Below, piece after piece: positions 1 through 8,798 of a stretch of DNA of 64,000 bases; position 1 is the stretch's first letter; every line of letters starts with the position of its first letter. A program made the position numbers and the translations under genes. The DNA lies in NCBI GenBank assembly GCA_947493175.1, contig CANLQD010000001.1, positions 964,748-1,028,747 on the forward strand. Reading direction: 5' to 3'. Below the pieces are notes generated by a model that had not been told where the DNA came from, did not search any database, and saw nothing but the letters and a program-made list of their open reading frames with translations. This stretch comes from an uncultured Flavobacteriaceae bacterium. Lineage in GTDB: Bacteria > Bacteroidota > Bacteroidia > Flavobacteriales > Flavobacteriaceae.

Positions 1-92
1 ATGTCTTCATTCTAAAAACAATTAAAAAACGGTCCAATAATCGTACTACAACAACTTCTATCGATGGCGAGCAAGTCATTGAAAATGAATGA
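1..92 (+). CDS. C-terminal end of a gene cut by the window edge
   Basis: Reading from base 3 gives about 29 codons ending at TGA (90-92). The tail is basic then acidic, ending SIDGEQVIENE, which looks like the cytoplasmic or periplasmic tail of a protein. No family can be recognised from this much. It runs toward the MgtE gene, which is on the opposite strand, so the two would be convergent. It could be chance. Confidence 0.4.
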   Translation, partial: VFILKTIKKRSNNRTTTTSIDGEQVIENE

Positions 93-189
93 AACACTGT
101 ATTCATAAGGTTTTGGAGCATAGGATTAAATGAATTGAAGCAAATTAACTTTTTCGGATATCTTTCTTGGAGAAATAAAAGCATATACT

Positions 190-1473
190 CTATCCGATTC
201 CCAGAACCGATGAAAGCGCCGTAGCTAAACCTAGAAAACTAAGGAATCCGCAGATATCGGTAACGGTAGTCAAGATAATAGATGACGAAGTTGCCGGATC
301 CTGACCAAAGGCCTTTAAGGCAATCGGGATTACCGCTCCCACAAACCCGGCAATCACCATGGAAATTATCATGGATATCCCTATGACCAGAGCAATGCCG
401 AAGGAATCCGACCAAAAAAACACTATGAGACCGGTTGTTATGGCAACGGCAACCCCATTTATAAACCCAACCATTAGCTCTTTCCTTGCCACGCGCATCC
501 ATTGTCCTATCCTTATCTCCTTTAACGCAAGACCTCTTATGGTAACCGCAAGAGCTTGGGAGCCAGTGTTTCCGGACTGGCCTGCGACCACAGGAAGAAA
601 TATAGCCAGAATGGTGATCTTGGCAATGGTATCCTCAAAAAAACCGACGACCATTGACGCCAAGAACGCCGTGGCCAGATTTATTTGAAGCCAGGGCAAT
701 CGCTTGCGAACGGCAAAAGAAGCTTTGGACAATGCGTGTTCTTCTTTACCGGCACCGAACATTGTTTGCAAATCCCCGCTCGCTTCTTCTTGTGAAGCGG
801 TGATGAGCGCATCGTTTTTTATAATTCCTAAAAGATGGTTGTGAACGTCGACCACTGGAACCTGTAAAAGGGAATGCACCTCGATAAACTTTAGGACTTC
901 TTCCCTTGAATAGGAGGCGTTGACCGAGGGCGCTTTGGACATAAGTTCTCCAATTATCTGTTCGGGCCTGGCAATGGCAATATAATTTACGGGAACCCTC
1001 CCCAACAGTTTATCCTCATCGTCAATTACATAAATGGTTAGTACCCTTTTATCGCCAAGCTTTCGTAAGGATGTCAATACGCTCTCAACGGTATCCTCTT
1101 TGGAGCAACTCATTAAATTAGTCTCCATAAGGAAACCAGCGCTGTTTTCACTGTAATGCAAAAAATCCCTAACCTCTCTAGAAATGAATTTAGGAAACAA
1201 CTTTAGTTTGCTATCAACGGTATTCCTGTCTAGTCTTGAAAGGACTCTAGCAATCTTATGGGTATCTACCTTATGGAAGACTTTCATAAAAAGGTCATCT
1301 TTCATAGCAGAAACCAAGTCAGGGTAGATGTAGGGCGAAAATTCAAAAAAGATTCCTTGCGCTTCAATAGATGAAAATTCATTCAGACTTGATATGATTT
1401 CGTCAAGGTTATCTTTCTCTAGTTTTTGGGCAAGTTGCCTAAATGTTTTTGCTGCTAAATCAGGTTTTGACAT
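190..1473 (-). CDS. mgtE: MgtE-type magnesium transporter
   Basis: This is a magnesium channel/transporter of the inner membrane, 427 residues, slightly shorter than the usual 450 or so. The order of parts fits the family: a helical MgtE_N domain over roughly residues 1-100, two CBS domains over about 105-225 that sense cytoplasmic magnesium and gate the pore, then five membrane helices from about residue 260. The pore-region signature GQSGNTGSQALAV and the later helix containing TTVTDICGFLSF, with the conserved Asp that lines the ion path, are both visible. The start is the ATG at 1473. No co-directional neighbour lies close, so it is probably a single-gene unit. The family call is secure; ion specificity is by homology. 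Confidence 0.93.
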   Translation of the reverse strand: MSKPDLAAKTFRQLAQKLEKDNLDEIISSLNEFSSIEAQGIFFEFSPYIYPDLVSAMKDDLFMKVFHKVDTHKIARVLSRLDRNTVDSKLKLFPKFISREVRDFLHYSENSAGFLMETNLMSCSKEDTVESVLTSLRKLGDKRVLTIYVIDDEDKLLGRVPVNYIAIARPEQIIGELMSKAPSVNASYSREEVLKFIEVHSLLQVPVVDVHNHLLGIIKNDALITASQEEASGDLQTMFGAGKEEHALSKASFAVRKRLPWLQINLATAFLASMVVGFFEDTIAKITILAIFLPVVAGQSGNTGSQALAVTIRGLALKEIRIGQWMRVARKELMVGFINGVAVAITTGLIVFFWSDSFGIALVIGISMIISMVIAGFVGAVIPIALKAFGQDPATSSSIILTTVTDICGFLSFLGLATALSSVLGIG

Positions 1474-2051
1474 ATTTAAATGGATTGCGTTTAAGCCAAA
1501 AAAGGCAGTTGTTTTTATGAATGACGTTTAAAATAATACTTCTCCTTCAAGATTACCTTTAATATTTCTTTAAGTTAAGTCTTGACAAAAGAAATCCCAC
1601 TGAAAAAACATTCACATCACAGTTTTTCCTTAAAATTAAACAAACATTGGATATGTTTTTCGTGGGAATAGAGCTATGCCAGTTTATGCCTTTAAAAGAG
1701 GATTTCTCCTTTAATAATTAGATGATATTCAAACTATTGCATATGTAAGAATTAAGAAAAGATATTTTCTTGATCGTAGATTGACATTGTGTTGTTTTCT
1801 TTAAGTCATTATTGAAGTAAGCCCAGTATCTCCCATACGTAACACCCAAATTTTTTTATGCTCAGAAATGTGTTAGCCTATCCGGAAAGTGCGTTAGAAT
1901 TTTGGTAGCTTAAATCAACCGATTTAAAGGATGGTTGGAGAAAAACGTTCTTACATTACTTAAAGCGTCTCATTCCTGGTCCTTTTATTTGTCTAGCGAA
2001 TTTGAAGACTTACATGCTCTAAAGACGTAACCGTATTCGTGCAGCGGTAAA
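1474..2051. other. Intergenic region, no gene seen
   Basis: About 580 bases with many stops in all frames. The part next to 1473 should hold the mgtE promoter, but I see no clear TAnnTTTG element. The rest looks like non-coding or fully decayed sequence leading into the transposase remnant. Confidence 0.5.
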
Positions 2052-2318
2052 TTAAGCGAAAGGTCTTTCAAAGGGGCATGCCCCTTTGAAAATTCCTCCA
2101 ATTATTCCTAGGGCTGCTTCTCCCGACCGATTTATCGAGATGGGACCGATGTATTGCTCCCTGAAACGTTCAGTCTCCAGGTTTACTTCCTCAATATTCC
2201 TGGGCAGGTGTACGTTTAGTTGGTCCTCGTGTTAACGGATATCCGTTACCTTGAATCCGGAATCATACTGTTGCAGCATAGCAGCGATTTGACTTTCTGT
2301 AACTCTTCTCTTCTTCAT
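2052..2318 (-). pseudogene. IS3-type transposase OrfA remnant with foreign tail
   Basis: From the ATG at 2318 the first 28 codons read MKKRRVTESQIAAMLQQYDS and then GFKVTDIR. This is the start of the helix-turn-helix of IS3-family OrfA proteins (consensus-like K-R-F-T-E-S-Q-I ... G-x-K-V-x-D-I-C-R). A TAA at 2232-2234 stops it where the family would continue with a Cys-Arg-x-His-Gly segment. The same frame stays open for 59 more codons to a second stop at 2052, but that tail (HEDQLNVHLPRN..., ending ERPFA) is not recognisable transposase. I see no OrfB and no terminal repeats, so this is a scar and not a live element. Confidence 0.6.
2066..2091. repeat. Perfect 26-bp palindrome
   Basis: TTTCAAAGGGGCA is followed at once by its exact reverse complement, with no spacer and a GCATGC centre. 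It lies inside the tail of the transposase remnant. No T-run follows on either strand, so it is not an ordinary intrinsic terminator. Confidence 0.85.
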
Positions 2319-2632
2319 GATATAAAAATGATTGATTTTTATAACGTCCGAAAAACAGAGAAGCCTTCACTGTCATCCAACAATTCATACCCCTATCTAC
2401 CATAAGATTTCACTGATGCCGCTATTAAAAGTCCTACATGAACTTCCAAACATAGGAGCCTTACAGCATTAATATGATAGTGAGATTTATAGGATGATGT
2501 AGCGTTAATAAGCGTATAGTTACGGCTTCAAAACGGCTTCTTAAAATCAAAAAACCGCCTGCTGTTCGGAGCATCTTCTTAATTCCCTAAATCGAATATC
2601 CTTAGTGGGTATAGATTCGTTGTCTTTACCGA
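2319..2632. other. Intergenic region, no gene seen
   Basis: About 310 bases downstream of the AsmA-like gene and upstream of the transposase remnant. I find no convincing reading frame or RNA structure. Confidence 0.4.
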
Positions 2633-4219
2633 TTAAGGGCCTCGCGGGTTTTCCTTCTTGCCATCACCGGTCATGGTGCTTAAAATGCCTTCCCGTACAT
2701 TGCCCCACAGATAGTTGAAGAATGATTTGTGAGCTTCCCGCCGCGCGGATATTTGACCGAATCGAAATCCTTTCGCATTCGCCTTTGATCCGTCGTTGAC
2801 AAAAATGTTCCCGATAGCCGAAAGAATTTTGTTCACCCCCGAACCATCTGCTTTTAAAACATCGAACTTAAAATCTTGATACCCCATCTTCATTTCCCCT
2901 TTGGAGGAATAGCGGTTCCCGAAAACCGTGAAGTAAAGCTGATTAATATGGCCTTTCGCCCTTACACCTAGATTGGGTCTCAAAAATGTGTTCGTTGCCG
3001 TTAACGATAATGATGATATGTGACCTTTGGCCAGAAACGCGTCCAACGTATCATTCGGATCAAACGCATAGTAAAGCTCTGTTGGTGCTTTGCCCATCAA
3101 CAAACCATGCAGGTTCAATTGGATGCTATCCCCCAGAGGAGCTTTCGTTCGGAACCCACGAATGCTTCCGCTCACTTTGTCAAAGAAAATACGCCCAGGG
3201 CTTCCCCGGGCTCGTAACCGCTCCCCATAACCCACTTGCCCTTCGGTAAAACGCACGTTCGAAATGGCCAATTGAATTGGCATTTTTTTCAAAAGGGTGC
3301 CATACATGGCCTTTTCGGTAAAGTCATCTGGTAACTGTTTGTCCCGATACAGTTCCAACCGGGGTCCTTTTACCGTGAGACTGTCGGCCCTAAGAAAGAA
3401 AAGATCAGCATCAAACCCAAAATCAATATTGCCCATCACTATTTTTGGTATTTGTAGGGAAACATGATCCCGCTCTCTGTCGATAAGTTGGGACAAGCAT
3501 TCTTTTGTGTATCGCGTTTTGAACAAGACGCTATCGATTACCATTTCTTCATTCAAGATAGATGTCCGGCCAATTTTCAGTATCTCAAAGGAACTCACGG
3601 CCACGGTTGTGGTTTCGGTCTTGAGCGCATAGGATGCATAAGTAAATGGAAGGCTTTTAATAATCAACTCCGGGTGGGTTCTGACTTCATCCAAGGTGAA
3701 GTCAACCGACTGGATTTGTAGCAAAACAGGGTCCTCCCCCCTTTGAAACACCGACAGTTCACCATCGGTTACGGCAATTTGGCCAATGTTGATAGTCTTG
3801 AGCAGACGTACGACACCCAAGGTATCCGTTTCAATGGATTTCTGTTTTTTGTAAGGGTAGTATTCAAAGCGGGGTGTTTCAACAGTTAAAGTATGCAGGT
3901 CTATGGTTTTGCCGAAAAGTAAGGGCAGGTACTTCAGTCCTTCAACCGTCACCTGGGAGGTTTCCACTTCGGCGTACCCTTTACCATCCATTCGATTGGT
4001 CACCCGCACCTTCGGGGCTTTCAATCGAATGGAACCAGTTAGGATATTGGCCGATACGGCCTCATATTCAAATGCGATGTGGGCCGGAATCTTTCTTTTT
4101 AAAAAATCTTCGACCCAATAAGCGGCACTAAGTTGTAGGGCGACCAGAACGACTGGTACCAGTACAATTAATATCCCCACAATACGAAACCATGTTTTCC
4201 TGAACATACATTGCGTCAT
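2633..4219 (-). CDS. AsmA/DUF748-like envelope protein
   Basis: A 528-residue protein with one N-terminal membrane helix (residues about 10-32, rich in Ile, Val and Leu). A long beta-rich periplasmic body follows, built of repeated strands such as GSIRLKAPKVRV and IDLHTLTVETPRFEYY. This layout fits the AsmA/TamB/DUF748 superfamily, whose members are inner-membrane-anchored proteins linked to lipid transport and outer-membrane assembly. The residues after the helix (FLKRKIPAHIAFEYEAVSANILTGSIRL) resemble the first AsmA repeat. The start could be the ATG at 4219 or the fifth codon, an ATG at 4207. A small membrane protein lies upstream on the same strand 80-odd bases away. Substrate unknown. 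Confidence 0.65.
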   Translation of the reverse strand: MTQCMFRKTWFRIVGILIVLVPVVLVALQLSAAYWVEDFLKRKIPAHIAFEYEAVSANILTGSIRLKAPKVRVTNRMDGKGYAEVETSQVTVEGLKYLPLLFGKTIDLHTLTVETPRFEYYPYKKQKSIETDTLGVVRLLKTINIGQIAVTDGELSVFQRGEDPVLLQIQSVDFTLDEVRTHPELIIKSLPFTYASYALKTETTTVAVSSFEILKIGRTSILNEEMVIDSVLFKTRYTKECLSQLIDRERDHVSLQIPKIVMGNIDFGFDADLFFLRADSLTVKGPRLELYRDKQLPDDFTEKAMYGTLLKKMPIQLAISNVRFTEGQVGYGERLRARGSPGRIFFDKVSGSIRGFRTKAPLGDSIQLNLHGLLMGKAPTELYYAFDPNDTLDAFLAKGHISSLSLTATNTFLRPNLGVRAKGHINQLYFTVFGNRYSSKGEMKMGYQDFKFDVLKADGSGVNKILSAIGNIFVNDGSKANAKGFRFGQISARREAHKSFFNYLWGNVREGILSTMTGDGKKENPRGP

Positions 4220-4301
4220 TGAAAATTTTCTTTGTATTCTTTAATGTCACACCCACGCTGTGACGAGTGGACTCCTTCGGGCTTCTCGGTTGGTGGCTCA
4301 A

Positions 4302-4430
4302 TTAAAAGACATATCCTAGAAGCCAATAAAGGATGAGAAACAAGATGATTCCCCCGATACAACCACACTTGCCGCCACCTAACTTCTTTGCGCCCCAGCC
4401 AGCTAAAACAGCCCTTATAACATTTTTCAT
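4302..4430 (-). CDS. Small glycine-rich membrane protein
   Basis: I choose the ATG at 4430, giving 42 residues starting MKNVIRAVLAGWGAKKLGGG. The frame is open upstream to 4487, but the extra residues look unlike a protein start. The N-terminal half is basic and Gly-rich, with a KCGC motif; the C-terminal half is a single hydrophobic helix (CIGGIILFLILYWLLGYVF). Short proteins of this build are common as hypothetical proteins in this group. No function can be assigned. It lies just upstream of the AsmA-like gene on the same strand. Confidence 0.6.
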   Translation of the reverse strand: MKNVIRAVLAGWGAKKLGGGKCGCIGGIILFLILYWLLGYVF

Positions 4431-4487
4431 TAGAATGTGTTTTATAACAAGATAAAGGCTATGCCGTTGCACCGATGACACAATCAA

Positions 4488-4809
4488 AAGGATTGTTGAC
4501 TCGATAATCGAGATCTAAACGCTCTGGAACTTGCCCATAGCATAGGGTTGTTCTCCTAAAAAAAAGTAATACAAGCAACCCCTACAGGATTAATTTATTT
4601 TTATGTAAAGTTGGCCGGGAATAGAGAATGTGTAGTTCATTTACAAAAGATGGCTAAAACTTGAGAATCCAAAACTTTTGATGTGACTGCCTAAGATACA
4701 TACACTTTGAAATCAAAAACAAAAGAGGAATAAAAGTTCAAATAAAGCATTCAACCACACTTTTCCTTGTTATAACTGCTTTTAGTGTACAAAAGAACAA
4801 GCCAATAGT
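4488..4809. other. Intergenic region between divergent genes
   Basis: About 320 AT-rich bases. It should hold promoters for the small membrane protein on the left (-) and the YegP-like gene on the right (+). No single element is clear enough to call. Confidence 0.4.
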
Positions 4810-5139
4810 ATGGGAAAGTTTGAGATCAAAAAAGATAAGTCAGGTCAATTCCGTTTTAATTTAAAGGCTTCTAACGGCTAAGTAATTCTCAGTAGCGAAA
4901 CTTATAAGACTAAAGCATCGTGTGAGAATGACATATCTTCGGAAAAGACGAACTCGCAAGATGATAGTAAGTTCGATAGAAAAACTGCGAAAGACGGAAG
5001 CCCTTATTTCAGTTTGAAAGCCTCAAATGACCAGGTAATTGGAGCAAGTGAAATGTATTCCGGCACTTCGGCAATGGAAAACGGAATCGCTTCGGTAAAA
5101 AAAAATGCCCCGGATGTGGATGTAGAGGACAATTCCTAA
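4810..5139 (+). pseudogene. YegP/DUF1508 two-repeat protein with internal stop
   Basis: The frame from ATG 4810 to TAA 5137-5139 is 110 codons. It holds two copies of the DUF1508 (YegP) fold unit: GKFEIKKDKSGQFRFNLKASNG at residues 2-23, and SKFDRKTAKDGSPYFSLKASNDQVIGASEMY further on. Codon 24 is TAA (4879-4881) where the second repeat has Gln before V-I, so one base change from CAA to TAA would explain it. YegP proteins are small and of poorly known function. The rest of the frame is intact, so this is either a recent nonsense mutation or a sequencing error. It lies between AsmA-like DNA and an integration site. Confidence 0.75.
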
Positions 5140-5226
5140 GAATCACTCAATGTATCTTTCGGTTGTTTGATGTCAAATAGAACCAATCAAAATGCCAGAA
5201 AAAAAATCGAATTTTATGTGCAAATG

Positions 5227-5258
5227 AAAAAAGCTTCCAAGATAAAAATCTTGGAAGC
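5227..5258 (-). terminator. Intrinsic terminator after tRNA-Met half
   Basis: An 11-bp stem, GCTTCCAAGAT / ATCTTGGAAGC (5233-5258), with an AAAA loop is followed on the minus strand by six T. It lies just past the 3' end of the tRNA-Met fragment and is most simply the original terminator of that tRNA gene. Confidence 0.85.
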
Positions 5259-5271
5259 CTTGTGTTTACAG

Positions 5272-5313
5272 GTGGTCCACCTGGATTCGAACCAAGGACT
5301 CTCTAGTTATGAG
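5272..5313 (-). other. 3' half of tRNA-Met (CAT), probable attachment site
   Basis: Reading on the minus strand from 5313: anticodon loop CTCATAA (anticodon CAT at 5309-5311), 3' anticodon strand CTAGA, a 5-base variable region, T arm CTTGG-TTCGAAT-CCAGG, then acceptor strand TGGACCA and one discriminator base. CCA is not encoded, as is common in this phylum. The 5' anticodon strand expected at 5314-5318 is absent; instead the integrase stop codon begins at 5318. Homology ends exactly at the anticodon loop, a usual crossover site for tyrosine integrases, so this is read as one att junction. Confidence 0.8.
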
Positions 5314-5315
5314 TT

Positions 5316-6575
5316 TTACGACACTATTTTTTCATTAGCATCATCTATAGTATGATTCTCGAAACTCTTTAAATATATCTCTGTGGTTCGAAGAGAATTA
5401 TGACCTAGACCCTCACTAATTATCTCAGTAGATATACCCATATGTTTAGCAATGGTAGCCCAAGAATGGCGGATTGAGTAAGTGGTGAAGTTTTCCGTTA
5501 TACCAGCATCCTTCGCGATTTTTTTAAATCGTTCGTTAATCCGACGGCGAATGGATTTGTACTTTTCATAGGACTGGGTAGACCCGTCATAATAGGAAGG
5601 AAAAAGAAAGTCTCTATTTGATTTGTTTTTAGAATAATAACTTAAGATTCTAGCTAGTTCTTTTGTTATTTTGACGGATAGAGGGTCACCGGTTTTGCTT
5701 CTCCCATAATAAAGCCTTTCGCCTTGAATGTTTTCTACTTTTAGCTTAACCAAATCGATCAGGTTCATGCCCCTACAATTAAACATGATAAGGATATAGT
5801 TTTTGGTATGCCATAGAGCACATTCTTCGGAATACTTCAACTTTCTAATCTGTAGAAAACTTTCTTTCGATGTAGCTCTCTTCTTCGTCTTTTGACTTGA
5901 AGGAATTTTAAATTTGTCAAAAGGGTTTTTTACTAGGACAAACTTATCTTCGTCCAAAGCTTTATTATATATAGCTCTGATACCTCTTAAGTAAGAATTT
6001 ATTGAACTGGATTTAACATTCTTAGCTTTTGCTTCTACAAGAAACTCTTTGAAATGGCTTACGCTTATGTCGTCTAGTTTTATGTCCTCGATTCCGTTAA
6101 ACCGTAAAAATGCCGACACAGAATTTGCATACCACTCCGCAGTGGAGGGAGAATTGGCCCGTTCTTTTCTTTTTACAAGAATAGATGTCCACTTCAAAAG
6201 TTGTATACAATCGTTTACACTGCGCCTTTCTGTACTTATAATCTTAGCATCCCAACCGGCTTTAATTCGGTTCACTAATTGATCCACATTTATTTTCTTG
6301 ATATCGACCCCAAAGTTTTTGATAATTGCTTTTGCTATCTGGAGCTTGTCATCAATATCTTCATTAATTTCAAGACAATTCAGGTTCTTGTTGGCAATAG
6401 CAGATTTTTTCAACCTATGATTTTTTTCATCCCACCCGCCTATAGAAGTTGAATAATCAAGTGCCACTATCCTTGTTTTTTTATGAAAGACTCTTAACGA
6501 AATTGGATAAGTGTTGTCCATTTTTCTAGAATTTTTTCGAGTGTCCAAAACCAGTCTTGTAAGTGCCATCTTCAT
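5316..6575 (-). CDS. int: Tyrosine integrase, Bacteroidota type
   Basis: A 419-residue site-specific recombinase. Residues 1-90 resemble the arm-binding domain of this group, about 115-205 form the SAM-like core-binding domain, and 230-410 the catalytic domain. Catalytic residues are visible: Arg268 (NCRGMNLIDL), Lys294 (RSKTGDPL), Arg369 (YSIRHSWAT), His392 (GLGHNS) and the nucleophile Tyr401 (EIYLKS). The usual first His of HxxR is Tyr366, a common substitution in Bacteroidota integrases. The stop codon overlaps the tRNA-Met junction, so gene and att site are directly coupled. The start could be codon 1 or the ATG at codon 3. No excisionase, relaxase or phage structural gene is seen nearby, so the element it served is probably eroded. 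Confidence 0.92.
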   Translation of the reverse strand: MKMALTRLVLDTRKNSRKMDNTYPISLRVFHKKTRIVALDYSTSIGGWDEKNHRLKKSAIANKNLNCLEINEDIDDKLQIAKAIIKNFGVDIKKINVDQLVNRIKAGWDAKIISTERRSVNDCIQLLKWTSILVKRKERANSPSTAEWYANSVSAFLRFNGIEDIKLDDISVSHFKEFLVEAKAKNVKSSSINSYLRGIRAIYNKALDEDKFVLVKNPFDKFKIPSSQKTKKRATSKESFLQIRKLKYSEECALWHTKNYILIMFNCRGMNLIDLVKLKVENIQGERLYYGRSKTGDPLSVKITKELARILSYYSKNKSNRDFLFPSYYDGSTQSYEKYKSIRRRINERFKKIAKDAGITENFTTYSIRHSWATIAKHMGISTEIISEGLGHNSLRTTEIYLKSFENHTIDDANEKIVS

Positions 6576-6727
6576 ATATCTTAGTATTCAAAGATAGTAA
6601 AAAAATTGCTCACTTTTTGCTCACTTTTTCTTGATATCAAATGGTATCAAATAATATTGATTTACATATTTAATTGAATATCAATTTATTATAAAATTTG
6701 TTACTGTTGAGTACTCATAAAAAAAGT

Positions 6728-6774
<47 letters not shown>

Positions 6775-6785
6775 AGTAAACAAGG

Positions 6786-6811
6786 GCCTTCGAGAAATCG
6801 AGGGCTTTTTT
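6786..6811 (+). terminator. Intrinsic terminator behind tRNA-Ala fragment
   Basis: An 8-bp stem, GCCTTCGA / TCGAGGGC, with a 4-base loop is followed by six T. It sits 12 bases after the ACCA of the tRNA-Ala fragment. Confidence 0.8.
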
Positions 6812-7018
6812 GTTTTTCCAAATAGCTCACTTTTCAAGAATCAATAACTTTTAATAGCGTAAGATTGGGAATGATCCTATAGAAATTCGTTCGTGGTACG
6901 ATTCCATTGGTATAGTAACCCTCAGAGGTCGTTTTCAATAAAGTATTTGTCCGCTGCCTAGTCCTTTCCCATATTCCCGAATGTTCTTGTCAAAACTTCT
7001 TTGGATGCTGAATCCTAG

Positions 7019-7432
7019 TTAGAAAGCCATGGGGGTGGCGATACTGTGTCCGATGATGTTGGACACCTCTTCGGCCTGAATGGGCTTGTTGATAAAATCG
7101 AGCACAAAGTGCGGGAACTGTTCTGCTAAACGTCGGTCGGAATCCTCCGAGGAAGAGGTGACCATCACCACATCGATATCAGTTGACAGCTCCTCTAGCT
7201 CCATAAACTCCAGAAACTCGAATCCGTCCATTTCCGGCATCTGAATATCTAAGAGTACCAACACCTTTTCATCGGCATTTGTTTGGAACCTCAGATGGTC
7301 CAAGGCCTGCTCGGGGTCGGTAAAGGTGCGGACCCTTTTTTCGATACCGAATCGGCGGAGCATTACCTGATGGTACAGATTGGTCGCGGCGCAGTCGTCC
7401 ACTAGATAGATTTTTGAATACTTCATGGTCAA
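7019..7432 (-). CDS. Single-domain response regulator (CheY-like receiver)
   Basis: The protein is 137 residues, or 135 if it starts at the ATG of codon 3. It is a lone receiver domain with no output domain. Key residues are visible: acidic Asp12 and Asp13 (LVDD), phospho-acceptor Asp62 (LLDIQMPEMDG), Thr92 (VMVTSS) and Lys116 (FINKPI). Such proteins act through phospho-dependent protein contacts, often in phosphorelays. No kinase is adjacent. The small gene to the right is divergent, with a 120-base gap. It lies between the two tRNA-Ala fragments, so it may be island cargo. Confidence 0.9.
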   Translation of the reverse strand: MTMKYSKIYLVDDCAATNLYHQVMLRRFGIEKRVRTFTDPEQALDHLRFQTNADEKVLVLLDIQMPEMDGFEFLEFMELEELSTDIDVVMVTSSSEDSDRRLAEQFPHFVLDFINKPIQAEEVSNIIGHSIATPMAF

Positions 7433-7552
7433 AATGGTTTGATTACTTCAAACTTAAGGGAAAGGACCGTTCGTCGAATAAATTTGTTGTGAAGGTTTTC
7501 TTTTTTGTTGTATAAGTATTTTCTTATAGCTTTGTCCTTGATAAAATCTACT

Positions 7553-7819
7553 ATGGACTATTTGGAATTGACCAACGAAGAGGAACGGCGTTACGAGGAG
7601 TCGGCCCGATATCATGGCAAAAGAATCTTGGCGACGGGGCTGATCCGTTTGCTACAGCGTTCGGGCGCAGAGCGGGTACAGGAGGAGATAGAGTCCTTGC
7701 TCATACCAAAAACGGCACAGGCCTTTCAGGTCGAAACGGACCAGGAAAAACTGATGGAACAGATCATGTCCTTACATCCGGAGGATTTTCTATCGGGTGA
7801 GGAAATAAAGGACAGCTAG
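7553..7819 (+). CDS. Hypothetical acidic helical protein
   Basis: I choose the ATG at 7553, giving 88 residues beginning MDYLELTNEEERRYEESARY. An in-frame TTG at 7505 would add 16 hydrophobic residues that look spurious. The protein is charged and probably all helical. No motif is recognised, and there is no signal peptide or membrane segment. The region is more GC-rich than the genes to its right. It is divergent from the receiver protein. Short helical proteins of this kind are often regulators or antitoxin-like, but nothing here shows that. Confidence 0.5.
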   Translation: MDYLELTNEEERRYEESARYHGKRILATGLIRLLQRSGAERVQEEIESLLIPKTAQAFQVETDQEKLMEQIMSLHPEDFLSGEEIKDS

Positions 7820-8267
7820 AACCGTCTATAAAAGGTGTTTCAGGGATAAAACGTACTTGGTGGGCCTGCAATAGTATTAAAAGATCGAAAACAGTATCCA
7901 TACTTTATATAAATTGTAGAGGTTAGCTCAGGTGCTTATCCGGATTCATAATCCACAATGCTTCTTTTTATAATGATTAAAATTCCTTCAAGCCTTTCCC
8001 TATTGGAAAAATCCATCTTGATCGGAGAATATGATTCCGTTTGGGTACAAGGTCTGGGTATGCTATTTACAAGCCATTTTCGCCCATCCACCTAATTCAG
8101 CTTGGCATGTGGTTTCTATGATACGATATCACTTTATGTGTACCTAGCCTAGACCGCCCTGTCCCTTCTATTTCAGTTCTTATTAGTAAACAGGAAACTA
8201 CTATATTTATAAACAATAAATAACCGAGCTTTTAAACATACGAGCCGAACCGTTGGCAAACGACCTA
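7820..8267. other. Gap with a weak tRNA-like stretch
   Basis: About 450 bases without a gene. At 7916-7956 there is TTAGCTCAGGTG, the usual D-arm sequence, followed 7 bases later by GGATTCATAATCC, a 3-bp stem with a 7-base loop carrying CAT. This resembles a badly worn 5' half of a methionine tRNA, but the D stem and acceptor stem do not close. The rest holds nothing I can call. Confidence 0.35.
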
Positions 8268-8798
8268 ATGCAATCGATAAGACTAAAAAACACCACAAAT
8301 GATCACTTCAAAAAGGCGTGGATGCTATACGAAGATGCTTTCCCTTTTGAAGAACGAAGAGTATTAGGTGAACAATTGTACGTTTTACAAAATGACAGTT
8401 ATCATTTTGATATTTTAATCGATAAAGATCGATTTACCGGATTTATCTTATGGTGGAATTTTGAAACACTTAGATACATAGACCATTTTGCAATAGCTGT
8501 AGAACAAAGGAATAAAGGCATAGGAAAGTTAACTCTAACTAATTTTATTGTTGGGGATGACAAACCCATTATACTGGAGGTTGAATTACCTACATCCGAT
8601 ATTAATAAAAGTAGGATTAAATTTTATGAAAGAGTGGGGTTTAAACTAAATCAACATTATTATGAAATACCTCCTATAAAAAAAGGTCAGCCTCCACTGC
8701 AATTACTATTAATGTCATATCCGAGTGTACTATCTAAAGAAGAAACTGACTTATTTGTTAAAAAATACCACCCGATTTTATTCAAAAAAGAATCTTAA
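8268..8798 (+). CDS. GNAT family N-acetyltransferase
   Basis: The ATG at 8268 gives 176 residues. The GNAT fold shows in order: strand plus helix FKKAWMLYEDAFPFEERR, a beta strand RYIDHFAIAVEQRNKGIGKL carrying the acetyl-CoA loop (Q/RxxGxG/A form, here QRNKGIGK), and the late strand/helix KSRIKFYERVGFKLN typical of the family. Substrate unknown. Base composition is clearly more AT-rich than the flanking DNA, as in the next two genes, which suggests transfer within the tRNA-flanked segment. It is about 190 bases upstream of the LytTR gene and on the same strand. Confidence 0.85.
   Translation: MQSIRLKNTTNDHFKKAWMLYEDAFPFEERRVLGEQLYVLQNDSYHFDILIDKDRFTGFILWWNFETLRYIDHFAIAVEQRNKGIGKLTLTNFIVGDDKPIILEVELPTSDINKSRIKFYERVGFKLNQHYYEIPPIKKGQPPLQLLLMSYPSVLSKEETDLFVKKYHPILFKKES

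Noticed and set aside
5221..5340. Part of a plus-strand frame (5167-5355) crossing the tRNA-Met fragment
   Set aside because: It runs through a terminator and a tRNA half, so it cannot be a real gene.
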